64,000 nt of DNA, from the NCBI RefSeq assembly GCF_014200305.1, contig NZ_JACHBL010000001.1, forward strand, positions 124,001 to 188,000, given 5' to 3'. Positions 23,904 through 32,417 of the stretch are shown here, one piece after another. The notes under the pieces are model-generated. The model saw only the letters and a list, made by a program, of their open reading frames with translations, was not told the DNA's origin and ran no database searches. Source of the stretch: Neomicrococcus lactis (GTDB taxonomy: Bacteria; Actinomycetota; Actinomycetes; Actinomycetales; Micrococcaceae). The translations under genes and the position numbers were made by a program. Within the stretch, counting starts at the first letter, position 1, and every line of letters begins with the position of its first letter.

Positions 23904-25208
23904 TTGTTTAGCGCCATTGCCCGGGTTTTCCGGACGCCTGACCTGCGCAACAAAGTGCTGTTCACGCTCGGTATCATCGCGATTTATCGCCTTGGCGTGT
24001 ATATCCCCGCACCCGGGGTGGACTACGGCGCTGTACAGCAGTGTCTGGCACTCGGTAATACAACCGGTGGTTTGTACCAGTTCGTAAACCTCTTTAGTGG
24101 TGGCGCGCTCCTCCAGGTCTCCATCTTCGCGATGGGAATCATGCCGTACATTACGGCGTCCATCATTGTGCAGTTGTTGCGTGTGGTCATTCCACGCTTC
24201 GAAGAGCTGCACCAAGAAGGACAGGCCGGCCAGTCTAAGCTCACGCAGTACACGCGCTACCTGACTATTGCGCTGGGTCTCTTGCAGGCCACCACGCTGG
24301 TCTCGCTAGCACGTTCCGGCTCTCTATTCTCCGGCTGTCCGTACCCGATTGTCCCGAACGACGATCTCATCCACGTCTTGCTGATGATCATCACGCTCAC
24401 CGCAGGTACGTCCCTCATCATGTGGCTCGGCGAAATCATTACCGAGCGCGGCGTGGGCAATGGTATGTCCATCCTGATCTTCGTTTCGATCGCTTCCGGC
24501 TTCCCAGCATCCATGGGCGCCATCGCCACCACGCAGGGTTGGGGAGTGTTCTCGCTCGTCATTCTGATCGGATTGATCATCCTGGGCCTTGTGGTCTTCG
24601 TGGAGCAGTCGCAGCGTCGCGTGCCAGTTCAGTACGCCAAGCGCATGATTGGCCGCCGCACCGTTGGCGGAACCTCCACGTACATCCCCATCAAGGTCAA
24701 CATGGCCGGCGTGATCCCCGTGATCTTCGCGAGCTCCATGCTGGCGCTGCCAAGCACGCTGGTGCAGTTCAACATGCGTCCTGATGGAACCTTGCCGGAC
24801 TGGGCAACCTGGATCCAGACTCACTTGACGAGCACGTCACCGCTGTACATGACGGTCTACGTACTCCTCACTCTGTTCTTCACTTACTTCTATGTTTCGA
24901 TCACATTCAACCCGGATGAGGTCTCAGACAACATGAAGAAGTACGGTGGATTCATCCCGGGTATCCGTGCGGGTCGACCAACGGCTGAATACTTGCAGTA
25001 CGTACTGAGCCGCATCACGTTCTCGGGAGCTATTTACTTGGCGTTCGTGGCGCTCATTCCGCTCGTCGCATTCGTCATGATTGGTGCAAACCAGAACTTC
25101 CCGTTTGGTGGAACTTCGATCCTCATCATGGTTGGTGTGGGTCTGGAAACCGTCAAGCAAATCAATGCTCAAATGCAACAGCGACACTATGAAGGACTTT
25201 TGCGATGA
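23904..25208 (+). CDS. secY: Preprotein translocase subunit SecY
   Basis: Channel-forming subunit of the SecYEG translocon in the cytoplasmic membrane, 434 residues with about ten hydrophobic segments. It begins MFSAIARVFRTPDLRNKVLFT; the signature GVYIPAPGVDY is near residues 34-44, and the cytoplasmic C5 loop GIRAGRPTAEYL is near residues 353-364. The start is TTG at 23904, chosen for its perfect AGGAGG (23894-23899). The stop overlaps the adk ATG. It is separated from rplO by a terminator, so secY-adk-map form their own unit. Confidence 0.98.
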   Translation: MFSAIARVFRTPDLRNKVLFTLGIIAIYRLGVYIPAPGVDYGAVQQCLALGNTTGGLYQFVNLFSGGALLQVSIFAMGIMPYITASIIVQLLRVVIPRFEELHQEGQAGQSKLTQYTRYLTIALGLLQATTLVSLARSGSLFSGCPYPIVPNDDLIHVLLMIITLTAGTSLIMWLGEIITERGVGNGMSILIFVSIASGFPASMGAIATTQGWGVFSLVILIGLIILGLVVFVEQSQRRVPVQYAKRMIGRRTVGGTSTYIPIKVNMAGVIPVIFASSMLALPSTLVQFNMRPDGTLPDWATWIQTHLTSTSPLYMTVYVLLTLFFTYFYVSITFNPDEVSDNMKKYGGFIPGIRAGRPTAEYLQYVLSRITFSGAIYLAFVALIPLVAFVMIGANQNFPFGGTSILIMVGVGLETVKQINAQMQQRHYEGLLR

Positions 25209-25774
25209 CCCGACTCTTGATCATTGGCCCTCCAGGTTCCGGCAAAGGAACGCAGGCTGCTCGTATATCCGAGCGCCTCGGTGTAGTGGCAATCTCCACG
25301 GGTGACATCTTCCGTGCGAACGTCAAAGAGATGACGCCTCTTGGCATCGAAGCCAAGAAGTACATCGACAATGGCGACTTCGTGCCGGACTCGGTAACGA
25401 ACAACATGGTTCGTGACCGCTTGCACCAGGAAGACGTCGCTGACGGCTTCTTGCTGGACGGCTACCCACGCACGGCCCCTCAGGTGATCGCCCTCGACGA
25501 GATTCTCGCCGAGAAGGACGCTCAGCTCGACGCCGTGTTGTTGCTGACCGCTGATGATGACGAGCTCGTGGACCGTTTGTTGAAGCGTGCCGAGATCGAA
25601 GGTCGTCAGGATGACAACGCTGAAGTAATCCGTCACCGCTTGTCCCTGTACCACCAGGAGACTCAGGTAGTCATCGACCAGTACCAGGACCGCGGCATTG
25701 TTCGCGAAGTCAACGGACTGGGTGAGATCGACGAAGTGACTGAGCGCGTTTTGGACGCTCTCGGCGCTAAGTAA
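25205..25774 (+). CDS. adk: Adenylate kinase (short form)
   Basis: Interconverts ATP + AMP and 2 ADP; 189 residues. The P-loop GPPGSGKGT is at residues 8-16, the AMP-binding GDIFRANV is near 38-45, and GFLLDGYPRT is near 80-89. The zinc-binding LID insertion of the long form is absent, as usual for actinobacteria. ATG overlaps the secY stop (ATGA), indicating coupling; map follows 16 bp later. Confidence 0.98.
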   Translation: MTRLLIIGPPGSGKGTQAARISERLGVVAISTGDIFRANVKEMTPLGIEAKKYIDNGDFVPDSVTNNMVRDRLHQEDVADGFLLDGYPRTAPQVIALDEILAEKDAQLDAVLLLTADDDELVDRLLKRAEIEGRQDDNAEVIRHRLSLYHQETQVVIDQYQDRGIVREVNGLGEIDEVTERVLDALGAK

Positions 25775-25790
25775 GTATAAGAAGGAACAC

Positions 25791-26621
25791 ATGGCATTCG
25801 GCCAACCCAAGATTGAGTACAAGACCAACGCGGATATCTTGCGCATGCGCAAGGCGGGTCTTGTTCTTTCGGAGGCACTTGACGAGACGGTGGCTGCTGC
25901 CGCTGTAGGCGTCACCACGAAAGAACTGGACAACGTGTTCGCCGGCGTCTTGGCTCGCCACAACGCCAAGAGCAACTTCTTGGGCTACTTCGACTTCCCG
26001 GCGACCATCTGTGCGTCGGTGAACGAAGAAGTGGTCCACGGCATCCCGGGCAACCGAGTGCTCAAGGACGGCGACGTTCTCAAGATTGATGGCGGCGCGA
26101 TCGTTGAGGGTTGGCACGCCGACTCCGCACGCACTGTCCTGGTTGGTTCCACGATTGATCCGGAAGACCAGCGTCTGTCCGACGTCACCGAAGGAGCTAT
26201 GTGGGCGGGGATTGCCGCTTTGGCTTCCGCTCGCTACGTGGGAGACATCGGAAATGCCATCGATGACTACGTGACTGCAGCTGAAGGGGCGCCACTGGGC
26301 ATCCTGGAAGACTACGTAGGTCACGGCATCGGCTCGGCGATGCATCAGGCGCCAGATGTCTTGAACTACCGTTCGGGACACCGTGGACCACGCGTGAAGC
26401 CGGGCTTGTGCATCGCCATCGAGCCAATGCTTGTTCGTGGAAAGATCGAAACCACCACGCTGGCCGACGAATGGACCGTTGTCACAAATGACAAGTCACG
26501 TGCGTCGCAGTGGGAGCACACCGTGGCCGTTCATATGGGTGGCATTTGGGTGCTGACTGCTCCCGATGGGGGAGCGGCACGTCTTGCCGAATTCGGCGTG
26601 ACTCCTTCTCCACTCGACTAA
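25791..26621 (+). CDS. map: Methionine aminopeptidase, type I
   Basis: Removes initiator methionine from nascent proteins; 276 residues. Metal ligands can be placed in IDGGAIVEGWHADSART (two aspartates), GHGIGSAMHQ (histidine), AIEPMLV (glutamate) and WEHTVAV (glutamate). It lies in the secY-adk-map cluster common in Gram-positive bacteria; GAAGGAA precedes the ATG. A terminator follows, so infA starts a separate unit. Confidence 0.97.
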   Translation: MAFGQPKIEYKTNADILRMRKAGLVLSEALDETVAAAAVGVTTKELDNVFAGVLARHNAKSNFLGYFDFPATICASVNEEVVHGIPGNRVLKDGDVLKIDGGAIVEGWHADSARTVLVGSTIDPEDQRLSDVTEGAMWAGIAALASARYVGDIGNAIDDYVTAAEGAPLGILEDYVGHGIGSAMHQAPDVLNYRSGHRGPRVKPGLCIAIEPMLVRGKIETTTLADEWTVVTNDKSRASQWEHTVAVHMGGIWVLTAPDGGAARLAEFGVTPSPLD

Positions 26622-26635
26622 GTACCTCTATACAG

Positions 26636-26677
26636 CAAACCGGCCGGCGTATATCATGCGCTGGCCGGTTTGCTTAT
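26636..26677 (+). terminator. map terminator
   Basis: Stem GCAAACCGGCC/GGCCGGTTTGC (26636-26646 with 26664-26674), followed by a short TTAT. The right arm's TTGC also contributes to the -35 of the next promoter. Confidence 0.8.
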
Positions 26678-26700
26678 GTAAGGGACTAGTGAGTAAACTA
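26671..26700 (+). promoter_or_regulatory. Probable infA operon promoter
   Basis: TTGCTT (26671-26676), 18 bp, TAAACT (26695-26700). It overlaps the right arm of the map terminator; the leader to infA is about 130 nt. Confidence 0.6.
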
Positions 26701-26837
26701 GATCTTCGGCTGTCTCTATCTGTGTGCCTAATTTCTGATCATGTGAATGCATCAGCGCCCTAGCCCAGATTCTGAAGCCGATTCTATTCAACGCAATTTA
26801 CCCGCTGGGTAAGTTGTGCCCAAAGTTAGCGGAGGAT

Positions 26838-27059
26838 ATGGCCAAAAAAGAAGGTGTGATTGAAGTAGAGGGTACCGTCACTGAGGCGTTGCCCAATGCG
26901 ATGTTCCGCGTGAAGTTGCAAAACGAGCACGTAGTACTCGCGACTATTTCGGGAAAGATGCGTCAGCACTACATCCGTATCCTCCCCGAGGATCGCGTTG
27001 TGGTTGAGCTCAGCCCCTACGATCTCAACCGCGGCCGCATCGTTTACCGCTACAAGTAA
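26838..27059 (+). CDS. infA: Translation initiation factor IF-1
   Basis: IF-1, 73 residues, an OB-fold protein that occupies the ribosomal A site during initiation. It begins [14 protein letters not shown] and contains [24 protein letters not shown] and the C-terminal RGRIVYRYK. The frame extends upstream to a TTG at 26814, but ATG 26838 gives the standard N terminus and length; GGAGG lies very close, 2 bases upstream. It heads infA-rpmJ-rpsM-rpsK-rpoA-rplQ. Confidence 0.97.
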   Translation: MAKKEGVIEVEGTVTEALPNAMFRVKLQNEHVVLATISGKMRQHYIRILPEDRVVVELSPYDLNRGRIVYRYK

Positions 27060-27086
27060 AAACCGCAACCGCAAAGGACAAATACC

Positions 27087-27200
27087 GTGAAGGTAAATCC
27101 GAGCGTGAAGCCGATCTGCGATAAGTGCAAAGTGATCCGCCGTAATGGCCGGGTCATGGTGATCTGCGAGAACCCACGCCACAAGCAGCGCCAGGGCTAA
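27087..27200 (+). CDS. rpmJ: 50S ribosomal protein L36
   Basis: L36, 37 residues, the smallest ribosomal protein. The sequence starts [14 protein letters not shown] and ends RHKQRQG; the zinc-ribbon ligands C11, C14, C27 and H32 are all present, so this is the zinc-binding (C+) form. The start is GTG at 27087 with AAAGGA upstream. It is 27 bp after infA, its invariable partner. Confidence 0.96.
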   Translation: MKVNPSVKPICDKCKVIRRNGRVMVICENPRHKQRQG

Positions 27201-27220
27201 ATTCCTGATTCAAGGGATGG

Positions 27221-27347
27221 TCTCCCGATTTCGGGAGATCTGGCCTGCGCGTAGTACCACAACATAAAGGCAATCCAACTTCCCGCAAGGGAAGTGCACC
27301 CCCGGCACGGAGGCCGGGGACTCACCATCACAGTGAGGCCGGATTGT
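27221..27347 (+). promoter_or_regulatory. Structured leader upstream of rpsM
   Basis: A stand-alone hairpin TCTCCCGA-TT-TCGGGAGA (27221-27238) is followed by a junction closed by CAATCC/GGATTG (27271-27276 with 27341-27346). Inside it are three hairpins: ACTTCCC-GCAA-GGGAAGT (27278-27295, a GNRA loop), CCCCGGC/GCCGGGG (27300-27319) and CTCAC/GTGAG (27321-27337). It ends 37 bases before rpsM. The density of stems suggests a regulatory RNA, possibly a ribosomal-protein binding site. Confidence 0.6.
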
Positions 27348-27383
27348 TGAAGACCTCCGCGAATAAAGAAAGAGTGAACCAGT

Positions 27384-27758
27384 ATGGCTCGTCTCGCTGG
27401 CGTAGACATCCCGCGCGAAAAGCGCGTGATCATTGCGCTCACCTACATCTACGGCGTGGGCAAGACCCGTGCAGAACAAACGATCGCAGAGACCGGGATT
27501 GACCCGAACACCCGCGTCAAGGATCTCTCTGACGCTGAGCTCGTTCAGCTCCGCGATTACATCGAAGGCAATTTCAAGGTTGAAGGCGATCTTCGCCGCG
27601 AAGTCGCGGCCGATATCCGCCGCAAGGTTGAGATCGGATCCTACGAGGGCATTCGCCACCGTAAGGGCCTGCCGGTCCGCGGTCAGCGTACCAAGACCAA
27701 CGCGCGTACCCGTAAGGGACCAAAGCGCACCGTTGCCGGTAAGAAGAAGACCCGCTAG
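27384..27758 (+). CDS. rpsM: 30S ribosomal protein S13
   Basis: S13, 124 residues, in the 30S head contacting the P-site tRNA and 50S bridges. It begins [15 protein letters not shown]; the helix-hairpin-helix segment [17 protein letters not shown] and the signature [19 protein letters not shown] are intact. AAAGAAAGAG lies upstream. It follows a 183-bp structured leader after rpmJ, and rpsK follows 40 bp later. Confidence 0.98.
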   Translation: MARLAGVDIPREKRVIIALTYIYGVGKTRAEQTIAETGIDPNTRVKDLSDAELVQLRDYIEGNFKVEGDLRREVAADIRRKVEIGSYEGIRHRKGLPVRGQRTKTNARTRKGPKRTVAGKKKTR

Positions 27759-27798
27759 AAATAGCGAAACTTAAGCCAAAGATTTCGTAGGAGAAGAA

Positions 27799-28200
27799 AT
27801 GCCCCCAAAGACTCGTGGCGCGGTTCGCAAGCCGCGTCGTAAGGATAAAAAGAACGTTGCCGTGGGCCAGGCCCACATCAAGAGCACGTTCAACAACACC
27901 ATCGTTTCCATCACCGACCCAACGGGCGCGGTAATCTCGTGGGCTTCCGCCGGCGAAGTTGGATTCAAGGGCTCCCGTAAGTCCACCCCATACGCTGCTC
28001 AGATGGCTGCCGAGTCCGCTGCAAAGCGCGCTCAGGAGCACGGCATGCGCAAGGTTGACGTATTCGTCAAGGGCCCAGGTTCGGGACGCGAAACCGCGAT
28101 CCGTTCCTTGCAGGCCGCTGGCCTCGAGGTTGGATCCATTTCGGATGTTTCCCCGAGCGCACACAACGGCTGCCGCCCATCCAAGCGTCGCCGCGTCTAA
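27799..28200 (+). CDS. rpsK: 30S ribosomal protein S11
   Basis: S11, 133 residues, on the 30S platform near the E site. [18 protein letters not shown] is near residues 25-42, the signature [18 protein letters not shown] is at the C terminus, and [20 protein letters not shown] is present. TAGGAG precedes the ATG. Unlike in E. coli or Mycobacterium, rpsD does not follow; a 191-bp spacer with a long inverted repeat leads to rpoA. Confidence 0.98.
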   Translation: MPPKTRGAVRKPRRKDKKNVAVGQAHIKSTFNNTIVSITDPTGAVISWASAGEVGFKGSRKSTPYAAQMAAESAAKRAQEHGMRKVDVFVKGPGSGRETAIRSLQAAGLEVGSISDVSPSAHNGCRPSKRRRV

Positions 28201-28209
28201 TTAGCTGAA

Positions 28210-28299
28210 TTCTCGAGCCGCAGGCTCACTTTGCTGAATATTCTTGAATTGACTAGGTCAATCAGGAAAGCTAGGCAAGTGACCTGCGGCGCTCGAGAA
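28210..28299 (+). promoter_or_regulatory. Long inverted repeat in the rpsK-rpoA spacer
   Basis: Arms 28210-28230 and 28278-28299 share TTCTCGAG, CCGCAGG and TCACT in order (small bulges), and enclose a second symmetric element ATTGAC-TAG-GTCAAT (28248-28262). A competing local hairpin GAGCC-GCA-GGCTC (28215-28227) uses the left arm, so two alternative folds are possible. Confidence 0.55.
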
Positions 28300-28391
28300 C
28301 CAGCCTCGAAGAGACGCAGGCCGCACGGCAGACGTCATTTCCAACCGAATGTGATGCGTCATATAGCGGATGCTCGCGAAAGGAAATAAAA

Positions 28392-29390
28392 GTGCTTATT
28401 GCACAGCGCCCAACCCTTACTGAAGAAAAGATCTCCGAGACTCGCTCTCGGTTCACGATCGAACCGCTTGAGCCCGGCTTCGGCTACACCATTGGCAACT
28501 CCCTGCGCCGTACCTTGTTGTCTTCCATCCCGGGTGCCGCTGTAACCAGCGTGCGCATCGACGGTGTGTTGCACGAGTTCACCACGGTTCCGGGTGTCAA
28601 GGAAGATGTCACCGAGCTGATCTTGAACATCAAGAATCTTGCTGTCTCTTCGGAGCATGACGAGCCTGTTGTTGCGTACTTGCGCAAGCAGACCTCGGGC
28701 GAGGTTACGGCTGCGGATATCACGCCGCCGGCTGGTGTTGAGTTCCACAACACGGACCTGCACATTGCCACGCTTAATGGCAACGGCAAGTTCGACATGG
28801 AACTGACGATCGAACGTGGCCGTGGCTACGTTTCGGCTGCACAGAACAAGAGCGCTGACGCCGAGATCGGCCGTATTCCGGTTGACTCGATTTACTCGCC
28901 AGTGCTCAAGGTGACGTTCAACGTTGAAGCTACTCGTGTAGAGCAGCGCACTGACTTTGACAAGTTGGTGCTCGATGTTGAGACGAAGGAATCCATGTCT
29001 CCTCGTGACGCCGTGGCTTCCGCAGGTTCCACCTTGGTGGAATTGTTCGGTCTTGCACACGAACTCAACACTGAAGCCGAAGGCATTGACTTGGGCCCCA
29101 GCACGTCTGAGGGTGGCGACGCCATCAAGTACAACATGCCGATCGAAGAGCTTGAGCTCACGGTTCGTTCTTACAACTGCCTGAAGCGTGAAGGAATTCA
29201 CACTGTAGGCGAGCTGGTTGCACGCTCCGAAGCCGACCTGATGGATATCCGCAATTTTGGTGCGAAGTCCATTGACGAGGTCAAGGCGAAGCTCGTAGAC
29301 CTGGGAATGTCCCTCAAGGATTCCCCTCCAGGTTTCGATCTCGCTGCTCGTGCCGCTATGGACGACGAAGACTACGACGACGAATTCTAA
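28392..29390 (+). CDS. rpoA: RNA polymerase alpha subunit
   Basis: Alpha subunit, 332 residues, which scaffolds RNA polymerase assembly and contacts UP elements and activators. The N-terminal domain has [21 protein letters not shown] (residues 16-36, spaced as in the family), and the C-terminal domain has [16 protein letters not shown] and [18 protein letters not shown] short acidic tail (DDEDYDDEF) closes it. The start is GTG at 28392 with AAAGGAAA upstream. Confidence 0.98.
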   Translation: MLIAQRPTLTEEKISETRSRFTIEPLEPGFGYTIGNSLRRTLLSSIPGAAVTSVRIDGVLHEFTTVPGVKEDVTELILNIKNLAVSSEHDEPVVAYLRKQTSGEVTAADITPPAGVEFHNTDLHIATLNGNGKFDMELTIERGRGYVSAAQNKSADAEIGRIPVDSIYSPVLKVTFNVEATRVEQRTDFDKLVLDVETKESMSPRDAVASAGSTLVELFGLAHELNTEAEGIDLGPSTSEGGDAIKYNMPIEELELTVRSYNCLKREGIHTVGELVARSEADLMDIRNFGAKSIDEVKAKLVDLGMSLKDSPPGFDLAARAAMDDEDYDDEF

Positions 29391-29472
29391 GAGCTCGCTC
29401 TTAAACGTCGAAAACATCAAATTGTGCCCAGGACCCTAAAGGGTTTCAGGGCTCCCCATTAGGAGAACTTCA

Positions 29473-30042
29473 ATGCCTACCCCTACTAAGGGCCCACGCC
29501 TCGGCGGTTCACCGGCCCACGAGCGATTGATGCTCGCAAACTTGTCTGCTCAGTTGTTTGAGCACAAGTCCATCACCACCACCGTGACCAAGGCCAAGCG
29601 TCTTCGTCCGTTCGCAGAGCGTCTCATCACGTTCGCGAAGCAGGGCGACCTCGCAGCACGCCGTCAGGTGCAGTCCGTGATTGCTCCTCGCAGCCGCACC
29701 AACAAGGGCATCGTTTACGAATTGTTCGAAAACATTGCTCCTGTTATGGCTAACCGCGAAGGTGGATACACCCGTATCACGAAGATCGGTAACCGTAAGG
29801 GCGACAACGCTCCTATGGCTGTTATCGAGCTCGTGATGGAGCCACTTTCCCCAAAGCAGGCTGTCGTCAAGGAAGCTGAAAAGGCTGCCGAGACGTCCGG
29901 TCCAGTTGAGGCTGAGGTTGAAGAGACCCAGGCTCCAGCTGAAGAGGTCACCGAAGCTACCGCAGAAGAGACCACCGAAGCTCCGGCTGAAGAGGTTGTT
30001 GCTGAGGAAGCTGCAGACGACAAGGCCGAAGAAGCCAAGTAG
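29473..30042 (+). CDS. rplQ: 50S ribosomal protein L17 with acidic C-terminal tail
   Basis: L17, 189 residues, near the exit tunnel. The conserved core ([39 protein letters not shown]) ends near residue 120. The remaining ~65 residues are a Glu/Ala/Thr-rich low-complexity tail, making it much longer than E. coli L17 (127). TAGGAG precedes the ATG. Last ribosomal gene of the alpha cluster; a hairpin follows, then truA. Confidence 0.97.
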   Translation: MPTPTKGPRLGGSPAHERLMLANLSAQLFEHKSITTTVTKAKRLRPFAERLITFAKQGDLAARRQVQSVIAPRSRTNKGIVYELFENIAPVMANREGGYTRITKIGNRKGDNAPMAVIELVMEPLSPKQAVVKEAEKAAETSGPVEAEVEETQAPAEEVTEATAEETTEAPAEEVVAEEAADDKAEEAK

Positions 30043-30061
30043 TCTTCATCACTTCGCATTT

Positions 30062-30103
30062 CAGGAAGCCCGTCACCCGCAAGGGGGCGGGCTTCCTGCG
30101 TTA
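30062..30103 (+). terminator. rplQ hairpin terminator
   Basis: Eleven-pair stem CAGGAAGCCCG/CGGGCTTCCTG (30062-30072 with 30088-30098). Only a weak T-run follows, and the truA -10 overlaps the downstream edge. Confidence 0.7.
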
Positions 30104-30113
30104 AGATGACTGG

Positions 30114-31022
30114 GTGATGGATGAGGGTTGGGTCGCCGTAGACGCGACCGCGAGTGCCCCGGCTCTAGTTCGGATGATGATTCGCTTAGCGTACGACGGC
30201 GCAGCTTTCGCCGGGTGGGCTCGGCAGCCGGGTCTGACAACAGTTCAGGGACGAGTCGAAGACGCACTTGCGTTGATTGTGCGGCGCGATGTCCGCACCG
30301 TGGTGGCAGGGCGTACTGATGCCGGCGTTCATGCTCGTGGCCAAGTCGTCCATTGCGATCTCACCGAGGCCGAATACGCCGCCCTGAACCGTGGCAAGAC
30401 CCTGTCCGCGGAAGAGGCACTGAAGCGACGCCTCAACGGAATTTTGAAGCGTACCGGGGCAGGCGCCGTCGTCATCCATGAAACTCAACGCGCTCCGCAA
30501 GGATTTGACGCACGCTTCTCCGCATTGTGGCGGCGCTATAGCTACCGAACTTCTGACGCGAGCATCACCGTGGATCCGCTGGTACGTAACTCCACGCTGT
30601 ACGTGGACGCCACCCTGGATGTGGACCTGATGAACCGCGAAGCACAGAGCGTTCTAGGTCATCACGACTTTCTGAGCTTCTGCAAGCCCCGAGAGGGCGC
30701 CACCACGCTTCGCACGCTGCAGGACTTCCGGTTCGAGCGCGACTCCTTCGGATACATCACCGCGCACCTTCAAGCGGATGCTTTCTGTCACAGCATGGTG
30801 CGCTCGCTGATCGGCGCTTCGCTATTGGTAGGGGAGGGGCGTGAAGAGGCCGGTTGGCTCCGTCATCGCCTTGAGCTCCAAGTCAGGGACTCGCGCTCGC
30901 TTTTGGCGCCCCCGCATCCGCTCGTGCTTGAGGAAGTGAAGTACCCCGAGGAGTCGCAGCTTGAGGCTCGAGCCAATATGACCCGTGCGCGGCGTCGTCC
31001 GGCTGAAAGCTCGCAAGCATAA
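30114..31022 (+). CDS. truA: tRNA pseudouridine(38-40) synthase TruA
   Basis: Forms pseudouridine at positions 38-40 of tRNA anticodon arms; 302 residues. The catalytic aspartate lies in AGRTDAGVHARGQV (near residue 66), and RLAYDGAAFAGWARQPG is near residues 23-39. The GTG at 30114 is supported by TAAGAT ending exactly 6 bases upstream, which would give a leaderless mRNA. The ATGs at 30117 and 30174/30177 are alternatives, the latter giving the shorter N terminus common in the family. It is downstream of rplQ, as often in actinobacteria. Confidence 0.93.
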   Translation: MMDEGWVAVDATASAPALVRMMIRLAYDGAAFAGWARQPGLTTVQGRVEDALALIVRRDVRTVVAGRTDAGVHARGQVVHCDLTEAEYAALNRGKTLSAEEALKRRLNGILKRTGAGAVVIHETQRAPQGFDARFSALWRRYSYRTSDASITVDPLVRNSTLYVDATLDVDLMNREAQSVLGHHDFLSFCKPREGATTLRTLQDFRFERDSFGYITAHLQADAFCHSMVRSLIGASLLVGEGREEAGWLRHRLELQVRDSRSLLAPPHPLVLEEVKYPEESQLEARANMTRARRRPAESSQA

Positions 31023-31029
31023 CCCACGT

Positions 31030-31059
31030 TTGGCGCGGCTGGTAGTCCTTTGGTAAGAT
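31030..31059 (+). promoter_or_regulatory. Probable rplM-rpsI promoter
   Basis: TTGGCG (31030-31035), 18 bp, TAAGAT (31054-31059). The leader before rplM would be about 225 nt and contains a small hairpin GACTC/GAGTC (31108-31124). Confidence 0.6.
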
Positions 31060-31290
31060 TGATAGCTGTTGTGCTTGTCCTATGCCTAACACAACTTACT
31101 TCGCGTGACGACTCAGTTGCAGAGTCCTGGTCTACGAAGTCTGAGGCAGCTTTTAGGACGACCGGTTCGCTTAATCCTCACACGGGCAAACTGGTCAGTG
31201 CGCAGACACCACAGTGCATTTGAATTGCGAGTCTCACGTCGCAAAACGAAATAGCGCTTGACCAGATACTAAGAAATGAAGGCAATTACC

Positions 31291-31734
31291 GTGCGTACGT
31301 ACACACCGAAGCCAGGCGATGCCAATCGTCAGTGGCACGTCATTGACGCCACCGACGTTGTGCTCGGCCGCCTCGCCAGCCAGACCGCAACCTTGCTGCG
31401 CGGAAAGCACAAGCCAACCTTTGCTCCACACGCTGACATGGGTGACTTCGTCATCATCATCAACGCTGAGAAGGTTGCATTGACCGGCGCAAAGCTCGAG
31501 CAGAAGCGCGCCTACCGTCACTCGGGTTACCCGGGTGGCCTCAAGTCCGTTAACTACGCGGAGCTCTTGGAAAAGAACCCTGTGCTTGCAGTCCAGAAGG
31601 CTGTCAAGGGCATGCTTCCTAAGAACTCCCTCGCTGCAGATCAGCTCACGAAGCTGAAGGTGTACCGCGGTGCAGAGCACCCACACGCCGCGCAGCAGCC
31701 AAAGTCGTTCGAAATCACCCAGGTCTCTCAGTAG
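31291..31734 (+). CDS. rplM: 50S ribosomal protein L13
   Basis: L13, 147 residues, an early 50S assembly protein. It begins [20 protein letters not shown], with [20 protein letters not shown] and [20 protein letters not shown] following. The frame opens at an ATG at 31276, but GTG 31291 is preferred: it gives the family-typical N terminus and has GAAGG (31278-31282) 8 bases upstream, whereas the ATG has no good ribosome site. Partner of rpsI 38 bp downstream. Confidence 0.94.
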   Translation: MRTYTPKPGDANRQWHVIDATDVVLGRLASQTATLLRGKHKPTFAPHADMGDFVIIINAEKVALTGAKLEQKRAYRHSGYPGGLKSVNYAELLEKNPVLAVQKAVKGMLPKNSLAADQLTKLKVYRGAEHPHAAQQPKSFEITQVSQ

Positions 31735-31772
31735 TCCTGGGCCACCAGAAAACCATTTTCTAAGGAGAAACA

Positions 31773-32270
31773 GTGGCTCAGAATACTGAAGAGCTAAATG
31801 AATTTGAGGATGCCCCGGCGTCCTACACCTCCGAGTCGGTTGCAGCAGACGAGACCGCAAAGGCAGAGCGCCCAGCTTTGACCGTTGCCGGTGGCGCTGT
31901 TGGACGCCGCAAGGAAGCCGTTGCCCGCGTTCGCGTGGTTCCAGGCTCCGGATCGTGGACCATCAACGGTCGCGAACTCGCCAACTACTTCCCAAACAAG
32001 TTGCACCAGCAGGAAGTTAACGAGCCATTCAAGCTTCTTGAGCTTGAAGGCGCTTACGACGTGATTGCTCGCATTCACGGCGGTGGAGCTTCCGGCCAGG
32101 CTGGCGCTCTTCGTTTGGGTATCGCTCGCGCGCTCAACGAGATCGACCGCGACAACAACCGCCCAGCTTTGAAAAAGGCTGGCTTCTTGACTCGTGACGC
32201 TCGCGTTATCGAACGCAAGAAGGCTGGTCTCAAGAAGGCCCGCAAGGCACCTCAGTACTCCAAGCGTTAA
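31773..32270 (+). CDS. rpsI: 30S ribosomal protein S9 with acidic N-terminal extension
   Basis: S9, 165 residues, whose C-terminal KR tail touches the P-site tRNA; the tail here ends KAPQYSKR as expected. [17 protein letters not shown] starts near residue 43 and [19 protein letters not shown] is present. The first ~40 residues are an acidic extension common in actinobacteria. The start is GTG at 31773 with AAGGAG upstream. It forms a two-gene unit with rplM closed by a terminator. Confidence 0.97.
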   Translation: MAQNTEELNEFEDAPASYTSESVAADETAKAERPALTVAGGAVGRRKEAVARVRVVPGSGSWTINGRELANYFPNKLHQQEVNEPFKLLELEGAYDVIARIHGGGASGQAGALRLGIARALNEIDRDNNRPALKKAGFLTRDARVIERKKAGLKKARKAPQYSKR

Positions 32271-32277
32271 TATTCGC

Positions 32278-32293
32278 TTACGACGCCGCAGCT
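32278..32293 (+). repeat. Dispersed 16-bp motif copy
   Basis: TTACGACGCCGCAGCT, intergenic, between the rpsI stop and its terminator. Confidence 0.55.
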
Positions 32294-32307
32294 GGCGTCT
32301 CAGTCTC

Positions 32308-32344
32308 AAAAGAACCTCACCTTCGGGTGGGGTTCTTTTGTTTT
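32308..32344 (+). terminator. rpsI intrinsic terminator
   Basis: Fourteen-pair stem (32308-32321 with 32326-32339, one G-U), TTCG loop, then GTTTT. Confidence 0.95.
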
Positions 32345-32417
32345 AAGGTTCCGTACTTTGGGGGTTCTTCTCGCCATTAGAATTCAAGCAGCACAACCAT
32401 AAACCAAGGGGTAGCTC

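Noticed and set aside
25205-25774. adk truncated (no LID zinc site)
   Set aside because: Short adenylate kinases of about 180-190 residues are normal in actinobacteria.
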